Shown: positions 43,473 through 52,557, numbered from the stretch's first letter. The stretch is DNA of 64,000 bases from Sphingomonas sp. PP-CC-1A-547 (GCF_003610375.1 NZ_RAPZ01000011.1:434001-498000); one strand, 5' to 3'. Notes: a model not told the origin generated them from the sequence alone. Numbers and translations are program-made.

Positions 43473-43572
43473 CTCCCCGGCGGAGGCCGGGGTCCAGTCG
43501 GGAAGGCCGTGGTAACGACGCGTTGCCCTACGTTAGCGACGTTCCCCAACTGGGCCCCGGCCTCCGCCGGGG
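43473..43572. repeat. palindromic intergenic repeat, family C
   Basis: Outer arms CTCCCCGGCGGAGGCCGGGG and near-complement with inner TCCAGTCGGG / CCCAACTGGG. It lies between the convergent acyl-CoA synthetase and glpK genes. Confidence 0.8.
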
Positions 43573-43603
43573 TGGTGGTTGGGGTTGCGGCGCGCGATCG
43601 GTT

Positions 43604-45088
43604 CTAGCGCTTCGACCCTGCGACGACCGCATCGACTGCAGCCTTCCATCCCGCCAGTCGCGCCTGCCGCTCGTCCTCTCCCAGCGACGGCGTAAACGTC
43701 TCGACCTCGCCGCGCATTGAGGTGGCCTCTTCTAGCCCTCCGAAAAGTCCTGCACCCACGCCGGCCAGCATTGCCGCGCCCAACGCGGTCGTCTCTGCAA
43801 ATCTCGGCCGCTCGACCTCGATCCCCAGCAGGTCCGCCATGTCCTGCGCCATCCAATCGTTGGCGACCATGCCGCCGTCGATCCGCAGACTGTGCCAGTC
43901 GATGCCGTCGGCGGCAAACGCGGTCTTCAGATCGTGCGCCTGATACGCCATGGCCTCTAGCGCCGCGCGTGCCACGTGTGCCTTGCCGGTGGCGAAGCTC
44001 AGTCCTGAGATGCTCGCGCGGGCGTCCGGTTCCCACCATGGCGCGCCGAGGCCGCTGAGGGCTGGCACCAAGTAAACGCCGCCGGTGTCGGGCACGCTGC
44101 GGGCCAGCGCTTCGGTTTCGGCAGCCGTGCCGATCAGGCCTAGCGTGTCGCGGAGCCACTGGACGAGGCTGCCGGCAACGAACACCGATCCCTCGAGCGC
44201 ATAGGCGCGCTGACCTCCGAGTTGCCACGCGACGGTCGAGAGCATCCGGTGCCCCGATGTTGGCGGCGTCGCGCCGGCATGGGTGAGGATGAACGCGCCA
44301 GTGCCGAACGTCGCCTTGGTCTGGCCGGGTGCGAGGCAGGCCTGGCCGATCGCGGCCGCCTGCTGGTCGCCTGCGATGCCGCAGATCGGAATCGCCGCGC
44401 CGAACGCTGTCGTTTCGCCGAATCGTCCGGCGCAGTCGACGATCTCAGGCAACGCCGCGGGGGGTACGCCGAACAGCGCGCAGAGCTCGTCGTCCCAGCC
44501 GCCGGTGTGCACGTCCATCAAGGCGGTGCGCGAGGCGTTGGTCGCGTCCGTCACGTGCAACCCGCCGGTCAGTTTCCATATCAGCCAGCTGTCGACCGTG
44601 CCGATCGCAAGGCGCGCTCCCGCGTCGGCGAGTTGGGGCCACTTCCGCATGGCCCAGCCGATCTTCGAGGCGGAGAAATACGGGTCGAGCAACAGGCCGG
44701 TCTTGGCCTGAACCTCAGCTTCGTGGCTCCGTTCGCGCAGGTCCCGGCAGGTCGCGGCGGTACGCCGGTCCTGCCAGACGATCGCGGGCGCGAGCGGTTC
44801 GCCGGTCTCACGATCCCAGAAGACGATCGTTTCGCGCTGGTTGGTGATGCCGATCCCGGCGATCCGGTGCGCGCCGCCTGCCTGCGCGACCATCGCCGCG
44901 GTCACGCGGAGTGTCTTGCGCCAGATCTCGGCAGCGTCATGCTCTACCCAACCGGCGCGCGGGTATTTCTGGTCGAGTGCCCGAGCTTCGCTGGCGACGC
45001 AGCGGCCGTCGGTCGCAAACAGCATGGCGCGGGTGGAGGTGGTGCCCTCGTCGATGACGAGAATTAGATCATTGGCGTCGTTCGGCAT
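43604..45088 (-). CDS. glpK: glycerol kinase
   Basis: Phosphorylates glycerol to glycerol 3-phosphate with ATP. 494 aa, normal length. FGGY motifs: VIDEGTTSTRAMLFATDG at the N-terminus, GIGITNQRETIVFWDRETGE, WQDRRTA, and the second half GGVYLVPALSGLGAPWWEPD and RIDGGMVANDWMAQDMADLLG. No glpD, glpF or glpR is adjacent. The downstream (left) end faces the acyl-CoA synthetase gene across a repeat. Divergent from the AI-2E family transporter gene. Confidence 0.94.
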   Translation of the reverse strand: MPNDANDLILVIDEGTTSTRAMLFATDGRCVASEARALDQKYPRAGWVEHDAAEIWRKTLRVTAAMVAQAGGAHRIAGIGITNQRETIVFWDRETGEPLAPAIVWQDRRTAATCRDLRERSHEAEVQAKTGLLLDPYFSASKIGWAMRKWPQLADAGARLAIGTVDSWLIWKLTGGLHVTDATNASRTALMDVHTGGWDDELCALFGVPPAALPEIVDCAGRFGETTAFGAAIPICGIAGDQQAAAIGQACLAPGQTKATFGTGAFILTHAGATPPTSGHRMLSTVAWQLGGQRAYALEGSVFVAGSLVQWLRDTLGLIGTAAETEALARSVPDTGGVYLVPALSGLGAPWWEPDARASISGLSFATGKAHVARAALEAMAYQAHDLKTAFAADGIDWHSLRIDGGMVANDWMAQDMADLLGIEVERPRFAETTALGAAMLAGVGAGLFGGLEEATSMRGEVETFTPSLGEDERQARLAGWKAAVDAVVAGSKR

Positions 45089-45137
45089 GCTTGAATGCTA
45101 GCCACGATTACGGGATGGGGGAACAAAGGAAAATGCC

Positions 45138-46409
45138 ATGACGGACGAGGGCCTTCGCCACGAAACGAACCAGCCGCAAGGCGGGGACAGCGCCGTTACC
45201 GAAGGTCCGCCGGCCGAGAGTGCGTTCGGGCTGCCGATCGCGGTCGGGGTCGAGGATGCGATGCGAATCGCGCAGCGTCGCGATCGGTTGCTCGCGGCGT
45301 TGACGTTGACGGCCGGTATCGGCCTGATCCTCGCCACGCCGTTCGCTCTGAAATCGGGGGCGGAATTCTTCCTCCCGCTTACGATCGCGCTCGTGATCTC
45401 GGTTGCGCTCGTGCCGGTGCTGGAATGGCTCGAGCGGCGGCATGTGCCGTCGCCGTTGGCCGCGATCCTGTGCATCCTCGTCTTCCTGATAGCCGCGAAC
45501 ATCGCGATCGCCGCGATCCTCGTGCCGGCGACCGATTTCTTCCGGCTGCTGCCGACCCGGTTGGACCGGATCCAGAACAATCTCGCGCCGTTGCTCGATC
45601 TGTATTCGAGCCTCGAGAAATACGTGAACAAGACGCTGCGGCAGGTCGCGTCGACGCCGATCAAGCAGCCGGCGACTGCAGGCGTAGCCGCGCCGGGCTC
45701 GATCCTCGAACTCGCCGCGACGTCGGCGCCGGCGGTTATCGTACAGTTCCTGTTCGGTGTCCTGATCGTGTTCTTCTTCCTCTCGGGCTGGACGCGGATG
45801 CGGCGGCAGACGATCACCGGGCGGACCAGCTTCGATGGGGCGATGGCGACCGCGAGGGTCATCCAGGATATCGTCGACGACGTGTCGGCGTATCTCGGCA
45901 CGATTACCCTCATCAACATCGTGCTCGGGATCGTCACCGGTACCGCGTTGTGGTTCATCGGCATGCCCTATCCGGCGATGTGGGGCGGGATCGTCGCGCT
46001 GCTGAATTACATCCCGTATTTCGGGCCGGTGATCGGTGCGTTCCTGCTCGCGCTCGGCGGGCTGATGACGTTCTCGGACATCTGGATGGCGATGCTGCCG
46101 CCGGCGCTGATGTACGGGCTGCACCTGGTCGAGGCGAACGCGATCACGCCGTTCGTGGTCGGGCACCGGCTGACGATCAGCCCGTTGCTGATCCTGATCT
46201 CGCTGAGCTTCTGGGGATGGGTGTGGGGCACGTCGGGGGCGTTGCTCGCGGTTCCGCTGCTGATCATCATCCAGACGATCGTGAAGGCCGCTGGCAAGCC
46301 CGATATCGCCGGGTTCCTGTTCGAGCACGGGACGCTGGTGCAGCCCAAGACGGGGCGAAACCGTCGGCGTGGCGACCCGCCCGAGGCACAACGTGAAACT
46401 GGCGGATAA
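45138..46409 (+). CDS. AI-2E family transporter
   Basis: 423-aa inner-membrane protein of the AI-2E/TqsA/PerM exporter family, with about eight helices in the pattern 2 + loop + 6. Hallmarks: the helix pair near residues 50-100 (IGLILATPFALKSGAEFFLPLTIALVISV) and the C-terminal VALLNYIPYFGPVIGAFLLALGG and WGTSGALLAVPLLIIIQT. The N-terminus is a polar stretch of about 45 residues. The family exports small molecules or Na+; true AI-2 transport should not be assumed. A tRNA-Asp promoter follows directly after its stop. Confidence 0.88.
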   Translation: MTDEGLRHETNQPQGGDSAVTEGPPAESAFGLPIAVGVEDAMRIAQRRDRLLAALTLTAGIGLILATPFALKSGAEFFLPLTIALVISVALVPVLEWLERRHVPSPLAAILCILVFLIAANIAIAAILVPATDFFRLLPTRLDRIQNNLAPLLDLYSSLEKYVNKTLRQVASTPIKQPATAGVAAPGSILELAATSAPAVIVQFLFGVLIVFFFLSGWTRMRRQTITGRTSFDGAMATARVIQDIVDDVSAYLGTITLINIVLGIVTGTALWFIGMPYPAMWGGIVALLNYIPYFGPVIGAFLLALGGLMTFSDIWMAMLPPALMYGLHLVEANAITPFVVGHRLTISPLLILISLSFWGWVWGTSGALLAVPLLIIIQTIVKAAGKPDIAGFLFEHGTLVQPKTGRNRRRGDPPEAQRETGG

Positions 46410-46415
46410 TTTGGG

Positions 46416-46444
46416 TTGACGGTATCCGAACCCTCGCCTAGTTG
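46416..46444 (+). promoter_or_regulatory. promoter of tRNA-Asp copy 1
   Basis: TTGACG and TAGTTG separated by 17 bp, 20 bp before the tRNA. The spacing to the tRNA fits a short leader. Confidence 0.65.
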
Positions 46445-46463
46445 CCGCCTCCACGCTGTTTCA

Positions 46464-46540
<77 letters not shown>

Positions 46541-46572
46541 TCGTTTAGATGGTGTGAGATAGTGTTAAGGTT

Positions 46573-46601
46573 TTGACGAGCCTTCCCGCGTGGCCCTAGG
46601 G
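46573..46601 (+). promoter_or_regulatory. promoter of tRNA-Asp copy 2
   Basis: TTGACG, 17-bp spacer, CTAGGG, about 25 bp before the second tRNA. It shares the TTGACG -35 box with copy 1, suggesting that each copy has its own promoter. Confidence 0.5.
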
Positions 46602-46625
46602 TCGCTAGGGTTCGTCATTGGGAAT

Positions 46626-46702
<77 letters not shown>

Positions 46703-47008
46703 CCCTGATGGGTGGACGAGACCCTTTTTAGATTTTGGATGCTGTGAGCATTCCGTTCCGTAGATTGTCCGGAACCACCAACCCCTCTCCGTTCGTGCTG
46801 AGTAGAGACCGAGTAGCTCCGTCAGGAGCGTATCGAGGGCTCGTATCGAAGCATGTGTTCCACCCGCCAACATGTCCTTCGATACGCCCTCTCGATACGC
46901 CGTTGCGCGACTAATCGATAGCTACTCAGGACGAACGGGGGGGGGGGCGTGTTTTGCGAAACCCGCAGGTGCGAGGAGCGTGTCGAGCAGAACGGGAACA
47001 GGCAGGCG
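46703..47008. other. intergenic region with palindrome and poly-G tract
   Basis: 306 bp with no gene I can support. It holds a long inverted repeat: GTTCGTGCTGAGTAG at about 46792 faces CTACTCAGGACGAAC near 46922-46936, with further pairing of TCGATACG-type stretches inside. Eleven G follow at 46937-46947. The repeat ends 72 bp beyond the stop of the DUF2842-like gene on the - strand and may terminate that operon. Confidence 0.6.
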
Positions 47009-47209
47009 TTACCGCCCAAGCTCCATCCAGCGCAGGACCGGCTTCAGCGGTGCTATCCAGATCAGGCCGGTGAAAAGGTAGAACACCAGTTGCCCCAGCC
47101 AGTGCCAGCTGCCGACCATGTTCGAGAGGCTGACGATGGCGACGCACCACACCAGGATCAGGAGCAGGATGCCGAGCATGCCGACGGGTTTGCGCCAAGT
47201 TGGCGTCAT
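47009..47209 (-). CDS. small DUF2842-type membrane protein
   Basis: 66 aa with two hydrophobic helices (MLGILLLILVWCVAIVSLSNMV and LGQLVFYLFTGLIWIAPLKPV) and the ending LKPVLRWME, typical of the alphaproteobacterial DUF2842 family of unknown function. Its ATG overlaps the stop of the upstream 5-formyl-THF cyclo-ligase gene (ATGA), so it is translationally coupled. Last gene of the zapA-6S-fcl transcript unit. Confidence 0.85.
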   Translation of the reverse strand: MTPTWRKPVGMLGILLLILVWCVAIVSLSNMVGSWHWLGQLVFYLFTGLIWIAPLKPVLRWMELGR

Positions 47210-47739
47210 GGCGTGATCCAGTCTGATTCGGTGGCGATGGCGTGGAGCGGGACGTCCCACGGGTCTGGAGTCAGCGTGTCGACTTCCTGCACCGACAACG
47301 CAACCCCGACGCGCCAGGCGTTCGGGTGGGCGAGGAAGGCGCGGTCGTAATAGCCGGCGCCTTGGCCGATCCGGTTGCCGCTGCGGTCGAAGCCTACGAG
47401 CGGCGTCAGGATGATGTCGGGTTCGAGTTCGGCGGCGTCTTCGGCGGGCTGGTGCAGCCCGAACGGTCCGGCGATCAGCGCTGCCTCGGTCGCCCAGGAC
47501 AGGAAGCGCATCGGCAGCGAGCGGCGGACGACATGGGGCAGGGCGATGACGCATCCGGCATCGACGGCGGCGCGCGCAAAGGGAGAAGGGTCGGCCTCGC
47601 CACCGAACGGCACATAGGAGGCGACCGTCAATCCGGGTTTCAGCTGGTCAAGGAACGCCGACGGCACCGGCAGCTCGATCGGCGGGTGCGCTTCCCGCGC
47701 GGCGCGGAGCGAGGCTCTGAGCGCGCTCTTGTCGGTCAT
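47206..47739 (-). CDS. ygfA: 5-formyltetrahydrofolate cyclo-ligase
   Basis: 177-aa enzyme converting 5-formyl-THF to 5,10-methenyl-THF with ATP. The family signature GFDRSGNRIGQGAGYYDRAF is present near residue 130, with the basic N-terminal nucleotide region LRASLRAAREAH and YVPFGGEADPSPFARAA. The 6S RNA lies directly upstream on the same strand, the arrangement found in many proteobacteria. Downstream overlaps a DUF2842 gene by 4 bp. Confidence 0.92.
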   Translation of the reverse strand: MTDKSALRASLRAAREAHPPIELPVPSAFLDQLKPGLTVASYVPFGGEADPSPFARAAVDAGCVIALPHVVRRSLPMRFLSWATEAALIAGPFGLHQPAEDAAELEPDIILTPLVGFDRSGNRIGQGAGYYDRAFLAHPNAWRVGVALSVQEVDTLTPDPWDVPLHAIATESDWITP

Positions 47740-47754
47740 GCGGCGACCTTGGAA

Positions 47755-47932
47755 GATGGTGGTGTGGCGGGCCCACCATGGCCGTGTGCCGGGTTATCCA
47801 CTGACGCACGGTACGTCAGGTGGGGACCATGTGCTTCGGACCAGGATCCTAACAGGGACAGCCCCCTATGGATGATGAATAGCCTCAGGGATAATAAAGG
47901 CTCGTACCGGGCAGAACCCGCCACCACCAATC
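47755..47932 (-). ncRNA. ssrS: 6S RNA
   Basis: RNA that mimics an open promoter and binds sigma-70 RNA polymerase. On the - strand, a closing stem forms between GGTGGTGGCGGG at the 5' end (47913-47929) and CCCGCCACACCACC at the 3' end (47758-47771), enclosing a long, irregular helix of about 140 nt. The position between zapA and the 5-formyl-THF cyclo-ligase gene, same strand, is the classic 6S locus. Ends are set from the closing stem and are approximate. Confidence 0.85.
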
Positions 47933-48240
47933 TAGGCGTTCGGAGGGCTTAGCTCAAGGGCTTCCGCAAGCCCTTCGAGACGATCTGCGATCCGTGTGAG
48001 GGCGACCTCGCTCACGGCCGAGCCTTCGGGCGGGCGGTGCGCGGCTTCGTCAAGGTCGTCGGCGAGCATCAGCGCGACGAACAGCATCGCGCGTTCGGCG
48101 CTGAGGCCGCCGGCGGCACGGTCCGCGGTCGCCCAACGCTCCGCGACCATCGCGCCCAGGAGGCGGACACGGGATTCTTCGCCATCGCGGCAGGCTACGG
48201 CGTGCGGACGGCCGCCGATATCGAGCATGACCTGTGCCAT
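47932..48240 (-). CDS. zapA: cell division protein ZapA
   Basis: 102-aa coiled-coil protein that cross-links FtsZ filaments at the division ring. The N-terminal ZapA domain has MLDIGGRPHAVACRDGEESRVRLLGAMVAERWA, and the C-terminal helix has MLADDLDEAA and LTRIADRLEGLAEALE. Its start overlaps the stop of the upstream small coiled-coil gene (ATGA). 6S RNA begins right at its stop. Confidence 0.9.
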   Translation of the reverse strand: MAQVMLDIGGRPHAVACRDGEESRVRLLGAMVAERWATADRAAGGLSAERAMLFVALMLADDLDEAAHRPPEGSAVSEVALTRIADRLEGLAEALELSPPNA

Positions 48241-48434
48241 CAGTTGGGGTTCCCACGAGTGATGACGTCGTCGAGCGCGGCGACCGCCTCGGCCATCCGC
48301 GCCTTGAGGGCGGCGTGACGCTTTGCGAGTGCGTCGCCGCTTTCGGCGCGCGCGGCAATGGCGGATTCGATTCGCGCGATCGCGGCGTCGATCCGGTCGA
48401 CGGCAGTTGGTCCGTCGGAAGGTGTGTCTGACAT
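48240..48434 (-). CDS. small coiled-coil protein upstream of zapA
   Basis: 64-aa fully helical, Ala-rich protein ([20 protein letters not shown]... [20 protein letters not shown]) with no membrane segment. Such short proteins, often annotated as DUF4164, precede zapA in alphaproteobacteria, so a role near FtsZ or ZapA is plausible but not shown. Its stop overlaps the zapA ATG. Start at 48434 ([13 protein letters not shown]). Divergent from gap across 144 bp. Confidence 0.78.
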   Translation of the reverse strand: MSDTPSDGPTAVDRIDAAIARIESAIAARAESGDALAKRHAALKARMAEAVAALDDVITRGNPN

Positions 48435-48578
48435 GCAATGCGAGATAGCATGCACGGGGTGTGCGACAAGCCGGTTTCGCCACCGTGCTCCGCGATCCAC
48501 GGTGTTGACAGGGCGCCCCACCGCCCCGCAAAGGCTGCGCGCCCGGAACGGACTCGCGGGCGTAGCGGAGAGACAGCA

Positions 48579-49589
48579 ATGACGGTCAAGGTTGCGATCA
48601 ACGGTTTCGGGCGCATCGGCCGTCTCGTCGCCCGTGCGGTACTCGAACAGTCGAACGGCGCACTCGAACTCGTCGCGATCAACGATCTCGGCGATGCCAA
48701 GTCGAACGCCTGGCTGTTCAAGCGCGACAGCGTGCACGGCAAGTATCCGGGCGAGGTTTCGGCCGAGGGCAACGAGTTGGTCGTCGACGGCAAGCGCATC
48801 CGCGTCACCGCCGAGCGTGACCCGGCGAACCTCCCGCACGCCGAACTGGGCGTCGACATCGTCCTCGAATGCACCGGCTTCTTCACCGACAAGGCGAGCT
48901 GCCAGAAGCATCTCGATGCCGGCGCGAAAAAGGTGCTGATCTCGGCACCGGGCAAGAACGTCGACCTGACCGTCGTCTACGGCGTCAACCACGACAAGCT
49001 GACCGCCGAGCACACGATCGTCTCGAACGCGTCGTGCACCACCAACTGCCTCGCGCCCGTCGCCAAGGTACTGAACGATGCGATCGGCATCGAGCGCGGC
49101 CTGATGACGACCGTGCACGCGTACACCAACGACCAGAAGATCCTCGATCAGATCCACCCGGATCTGCGTCGCGCACGCGCTGCGGCGATGTCGATGATCC
49201 CGACGACGACGGGGGCCGCGCGTGCGGTTGCCGAGGTGCTGCCGGAGCTCAAGGGCAAGCTCGACGGCTCAGCAATCCGCGTGCCGGTGCCGGACGTTTC
49301 GCTGATCGACCTGACCTTCACCCCGTCGCGCGATACGACGCGTGAAGAGGTGAATGCGGTACTGAAGGCGGCCTCCGAGAGCGGCCCGCTCGTCGGCGTA
49401 CTCGACTGGTCGGACGAGCCGCTCGTCTCGATCGATCTCCAGCATACCCCGGCATCGTCGACGATCGACAGCCTGGAGACCGCGGTGATCGACGGCAAGC
49501 TGGTCCGCGTCGTCAGCTGGTACGACAACGAGTGGGGCTTCTCGAACCGGATGGTCGATACGGCCACGGCGATGGCGAAGTTCATCTAA
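48579..49589 (+). CDS. gap: glyceraldehyde-3-phosphate dehydrogenase
   Basis: NAD(P)-dependent glycolytic enzyme, 336 aa. N-terminal [19 protein letters not shown] dinucleotide fold, catalytic Cys in [17 protein letters not shown], and the C-terminal [16 protein letters not shown]. An N-terminal insertion loop ([21 protein letters not shown]) is in the usual place. First of the glycolytic run gap - MOSC - pgk - aldolase; start ATG at 48579 after a GGAG-containing leader. Confidence 0.96.
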   Translation: MTVKVAINGFGRIGRLVARAVLEQSNGALELVAINDLGDAKSNAWLFKRDSVHGKYPGEVSAEGNELVVDGKRIRVTAERDPANLPHAELGVDIVLECTGFFTDKASCQKHLDAGAKKVLISAPGKNVDLTVVYGVNHDKLTAEHTIVSNASCTTNCLAPVAKVLNDAIGIERGLMTTVHAYTNDQKILDQIHPDLRRARAAAMSMIPTTTGAARAVAEVLPELKGKLDGSAIRVPVPDVSLIDLTFTPSRDTTREEVNAVLKAASESGPLVGVLDWSDEPLVSIDLQHTPASSTIDSLETAVIDGKLVRVVSWYDNEWGFSNRMVDTATAMAKFI

Positions 49590-49615
49590 GCTCGCGATCT
49601 ATGCGTCCCCTATTC

Positions 49616-49688
49616 CGTTCGCTTCGAGCGCAGTCGAGAAGTCGTTTCCCGTGACAGATGGTGTCTCGACTGCGCTCGACACGAACGA
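49616..49688. repeat. intergenic inverted repeat
   Basis: TTCGCTTCGAGCGCAGTCGA and its near-complement (TCGACTGCGCTCGACACGAA) flank a loop of about 30 bp, 27 bp after gap. Similar in type to the palindrome at 46792-46936. It may end or process the gap transcript. Confidence 0.75.
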
Positions 49689-49698
49689 AGAGGGGGCG

Positions 49699-50184
49699 GT
49701 GGCTCAGGCTCCGGCCCCAACGATGGCTGGCACGATAGCCGGCATCGCGCGCCACCCCCGCGCGAAAGCTCCGATGGAGGTCATCGACGATGTCGAGATC
49801 ACCATCGAGGCTGGCCTACACGGCGACTTCCGCGGTCGCGTGAAGCCCGGTGGCAAGGGGCGGCGGCAGGTGACGTTGCTCGAACGCGGCGACTGGGACG
49901 CCGCGATGGCCGAAGTTGGGCGCGATATTCCGTGGTACGAACGGCGTGCCAATCTGCTCGTCGACGGCTTCGATCTTCCCCAGATACCCGGCACGCGGCT
50001 GCGCATCGGCGCGGACGTCGTGCTGGAGGTGACGCGCCACACCGATCCGTGCGACCGCATGGATGCACTGGCGCCAGGGTTGTTCGCCGCGCTGACGCCG
50101 GATTGGCGGGGCGGGGCCTGTACCCGAGTTTTGATGGGCGGCAGAATCGCCGTCGGTGATGAGATCAGGATCGAAGAACCATGA
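49699..50184 (+). CDS. MOSC domain protein
   Basis: About 161 aa, a single MOSC domain as in molybdenum-cofactor sulfurase-related proteins: [28 protein letters not shown], then the conserved [17 protein letters not shown] with its Cys and [20 protein letters not shown]. The family binds sulfur-carrying ligands and Moco. Start uncertain: GTG at 49699 (AGAGG 5 bp upstream) is used; an ATG at 49723 is also possible, while the first ATG in frame (49651) lies inside the palindrome. The stop overlaps the pgk start by 4 bp. Confidence 0.82.
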   Translation: MAQAPAPTMAGTIAGIARHPRAKAPMEVIDDVEITIEAGLHGDFRGRVKPGGKGRRQVTLLERGDWDAAMAEVGRDIPWYERRANLLVDGFDLPQIPGTRLRIGADVVLEVTRHTDPCDRMDALAPGLFAALTPDWRGGACTRVLMGGRIAVGDEIRIEEP

Positions 50185-51371
50185 CCAAGCCATTCAAGAC
50201 GCTCGATGATATGGGCGATGTCCAGGGCAAGCGCGTGCTCGTTCGCGAAGACCTCAACGTGCCAATGGCCGAGGGTCGCGTCACCGACGATACCCGCCTC
50301 CGCGCCACCGTCGCGACGGTTGGCGAGCTTGCCGACAAGGGCGCGATCGTCCTCGTCCTCGCGCATTTCGGCCGTCCCAAGGGCGTACCGAGCCCCGAAT
50401 TCTCGCTGTCGCAGGTCGTGAAGCCGTACAGCGAAGTACTCGGCCGCGAAGTCCGCTACATCGACTGGGAAGGGGCGGACGACGCCGTCGCTACGCTGGA
50501 GCCTGGCGATATCGCGGTTCTGGAGAACACGCGCTTCTTCGGCGGCGAGGAAACGAACGACGCGGCGGTGGTGACCCGGTTCGCGAGCCTCGGTGACCTG
50601 TACGTCAACGATGCCTTCTCCGCCGCACACCGCGCGCACGCCTCGACCGAGGGGCTCGCGCACGTCCTACCCGCCTATGCCGGCCGCGCGATGGAAGCCG
50701 AACTCGACGCGCTCCAGAAGGCACTTGGCGAGCCCGAGCATCCGGTCGCGGCGGTCGTCGGTGGCGCCAAGGTGTCGTCGAAGCTCGACGTTCTGCGGCA
50801 TCTCGTCACCAAGGTAGATCATTTGATCATCGGCGGCGGCATGGCGAACACCTTCCTCGCGGCGCGCGGGGTCGATGTCGGTAAAAGCCTTTGCGAGCAC
50901 GAGCTTGCGAGCGTTTGCGAACAGATCATGGAAGCGGCGGACAAGGCGAACTGCACCGTCCACCTGCCGTACGACGTGGTGGTCGCGAAGGAGTTCAAGC
51001 CGAACCCCGCCACGCGTACCGTCAACGTTCACGAGGTCGCCGCAGACGAGATGATCCTCGACGTCGGTCCCGCTGCGGTCGAGTCGCTCGGCGATGTCCT
51101 CAAGAACTGCCGAACGCTAGTCTGGAACGGCCCGCTCGGCGCGTTCGAGACGCCGCCGTTCGACAAGGCGACCGTTGCCCTCGCAAAGACTGCCGCAGCA
51201 CTGACCGAAGGCGGATCGCTCGTCTCGGTCGCCGGCGGTGGCGATACGGTTGCGGCGCTCAACCATGCGGGCGTCGCGGACGCGTTCACGTTCGTCTCTA
51301 CGGCAGGCGGCGCATTCCTCGAATGGATGGAAGGCAAGGACCTTCCCGGCGTCGCGGCGCTGACGCGTTAA
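50181..51371 (+). CDS. pgk: phosphoglycerate kinase
   Basis: 396-aa glycolytic enzyme making ATP from 1,3-bisphosphoglycerate. Motifs: [51 protein letters not shown] in the N domain; [22 protein letters not shown] and [11 protein letters not shown] in the nucleotide-binding C domain. Its ATG overlaps the MOSC stop (ATGA). The stop codon overlaps that of the convergent tlpA-like gene: the two genes share 4 bp. Confidence 0.96.
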   Translation: MTKPFKTLDDMGDVQGKRVLVREDLNVPMAEGRVTDDTRLRATVATVGELADKGAIVLVLAHFGRPKGVPSPEFSLSQVVKPYSEVLGREVRYIDWEGADDAVATLEPGDIAVLENTRFFGGEETNDAAVVTRFASLGDLYVNDAFSAAHRAHASTEGLAHVLPAYAGRAMEAELDALQKALGEPEHPVAAVVGGAKVSSKLDVLRHLVTKVDHLIIGGGMANTFLAARGVDVGKSLCEHELASVCEQIMEAADKANCTVHLPYDVVVAKEFKPNPATRTVNVHEVAADEMILDVGPAAVESLGDVLKNCRTLVWNGPLGAFETPPFDKATVALAKTAAALTEGGSLVSVAGGGDTVAALNHAGVADAFTFVSTAGGAFLEWMEGKDLPGVAALTR

Positions 51372-51856
51372 GGCGCTGGTTCCCGCAGCAACGGGACCAG
51401 CAGGGTATTGAGTTCATTCAGGTCGAACGCGCCGGCTTTCGCATAGCGAACCACGCCGGCGCGATCGATGATGTAGTTGGTGGGGAGGGCGCCCATCACC
51501 GCGAACGGCCCCTTGATTCGCCGCGCCGACGGGATCGTCATCGCGGCGAACAGCGGCTTAAGCCTCGACGCGGGCAGCGAATCCTCCGTCGCCACCGCGA
51601 ACACGCGCAGGCCGTTGTCCTTGCGAATGCGGTAATAGCTGTCGAGCAGCGGAAGCTCTGCCTTGCACGGCCCGCACCATGTCGCCCAAAAGTTCAAGAC
51701 GACGACCTGCCCGTGCAGATCGGCACTGCGCACCTTGGTCCCGTTGATCAACGTCAGTTCGAACGGCGGCGCTTTCTCGCCGATCTTCACCGCGGCCGGT
51801 GCCGCGGATGCCGCCATGAGCAACGCGCATGCGATGACGCCCTGCAAAACCCTCAT
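51368..51856 (-). CDS. exported TlpA-like thiol-disulfide oxidoreductase
   Basis: 162 aa: signal peptide [22 protein letters not shown], then a thioredoxin-fold domain with the redox site [20 protein letters not shown] and cis-Pro region [16 protein letters not shown]. This is the TlpA/ResA group, which keeps periplasmic or cytochrome-linked thiols reduced. DsbD at 22.7 kb could supply its electrons (inference). Convergent with pgk, sharing stop-codon bases. Confidence 0.9.
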   Translation of the reverse strand: MRVLQGVIACALLMAASAAPAAVKIGEKAPPFELTLINGTKVRSADLHGQVVVLNFWATWCGPCKAELPLLDSYYRIRKDNGLRVFAVATEDSLPASRLKPLFAAMTIPSARRIKGPFAVMGALPTNYIIDRAGVVRYAKAGAFDLNELNTLLVPLLREPAP

Positions 51857-51934
51857 TGCCTGCCCCCCTGTTTTTGCCAGTCTCGGCGTCGCGCGCGTTC
51901 ACGTCAATTGCGACGTCTGCGGTCGGGGCGGGGG

Positions 51935-51976
51935 TTGATCGATGATCCAGGCCGTCCTATGTTTAACATGTTAAAC
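51935..51976 (+). promoter_or_regulatory. promoter and operator of the RHH/MazF module
   Basis: A -35 box TTGATC (51935) and -10 box TATGTT (51958) with a 17-bp spacer. A perfect 16-bp palindrome, GTTTAACATGTTAAAC (51961-51976), overlaps the -10 box and start region and ends just before the GGAG ribosome-binding site. This is the expected place for autorepression by the ribbon-helix-helix antitoxin. Confidence 0.8.
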
Positions 51977-51986
51977 GGAGACTCGG

Positions 51987-52217
51987 ATGCTCGGCGTCAG
52001 GCTCGATAGCGAACTCGAAGAGCGGCTTGCAGCGGTTGCGCGCACCCAAGGGCGCAGCAAGAGCGATATCGCACGCGAAGCCGTGCGACGCTATGTCGAA
52101 CGCCACGACGAGGCATTCCTTGCGGAGGCACGGCGTCAGTCGCTCGCGGCGGCGGATCACGATAGGCAGGCAGGTGAAGAGGATTGGGACGCACTAATCG
52201 GGGCGCCCCCTGCATGA
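51987..52217 (+). CDS. ribbon-helix-helix antitoxin
   Basis: 76 aa. The N-terminal ribbon-helix-helix DNA-binding domain (MLGVRLDSELEERLAAVARTQGRSKSDIAREAVRRYVE) is typical of CopG/ParD-like antitoxins; the C-terminal part (RQAGEEDWDALIGAPPA) is acidic and likely unfolded until bound to the toxin. Start ATG with GGAG 6 bp upstream. A perfect palindrome precedes the gene. The stop overlaps the toxin start (ATGA), so the pair is coupled. Confidence 0.88.
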   Translation: MLGVRLDSELEERLAAVARTQGRSKSDIAREAVRRYVERHDEAFLAEARRQSLAAADHDRQAGEEDWDALIGAPPA

Positions 52218-52543
52218 AATTCGTCCGCGGTATGATCGTCGTCGGCGCGGGCAAGGGCGATTTCTCTGGCAAGCCGCGCCCCTTTCTTGTCGTCCAATCA
52301 GACCTTTTTGCAGATCACGCGACGATTTCGCTGTGCCCGTTGACCAGCGTCATTAGCGGGACCAACCTGTTTCGCGTGTCGCTCGAGGCATCGGCGGAAA
52401 CCGGCCTGTTTCGCGATAGCCAGATCCAGATCGACAAGGTTGATACGCTCGACCGCAACAAGATCGTCAAGATTATCGGTACCATACCCATCACCACCAT
52501 GACCCGAGTCGACGACGCGCTGCGCCGCTGGCTCGAACTCTAA
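52214..52543 (+). CDS. mazF: MazF/PemK-type endoribonuclease toxin
   Basis: 109 aa with the MazF fold: the N-terminal strand VRGMIVVGAGKGDFSGKPRPFLVVQSD, in which the basic RP motif is conserved, the CPLTSV segment and the C-terminal RNKIVKIIGTIPITTMTRVDDALRRWLEL. MazF-type toxins cut mRNA at short sequence sites and slow growth when the antitoxin is degraded. The start at 52214 is fixed by the overlap with the antitoxin stop. The unit sits between tlpA and the aldolase gene, breaking the gap-pgk-aldolase run. Target specificity unknown. Confidence 0.87.
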   Translation: MKFVRGMIVVGAGKGDFSGKPRPFLVVQSDLFADHATISLCPLTSVISGTNLFRVSLEASAETGLFRDSQIQIDKVDTLDRNKIVKIIGTIPITTMTRVDDALRRWLEL

Positions 52544-52557
52544 GACAGGATTTCAGC

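Noticed and set aside
45138..46409. AI-2 quorum-sensing exporter
   Set aside because: The family name is historical. Without luxS or other context in the window, autoinducer transport cannot be claimed.
49651..49698. Upstream ATG at 49651 as the MOSC protein start
   Set aside because: It lies inside an intergenic inverted repeat and adds 16 residues unlike the family. GTG 49699 or ATG 49723 fit better.
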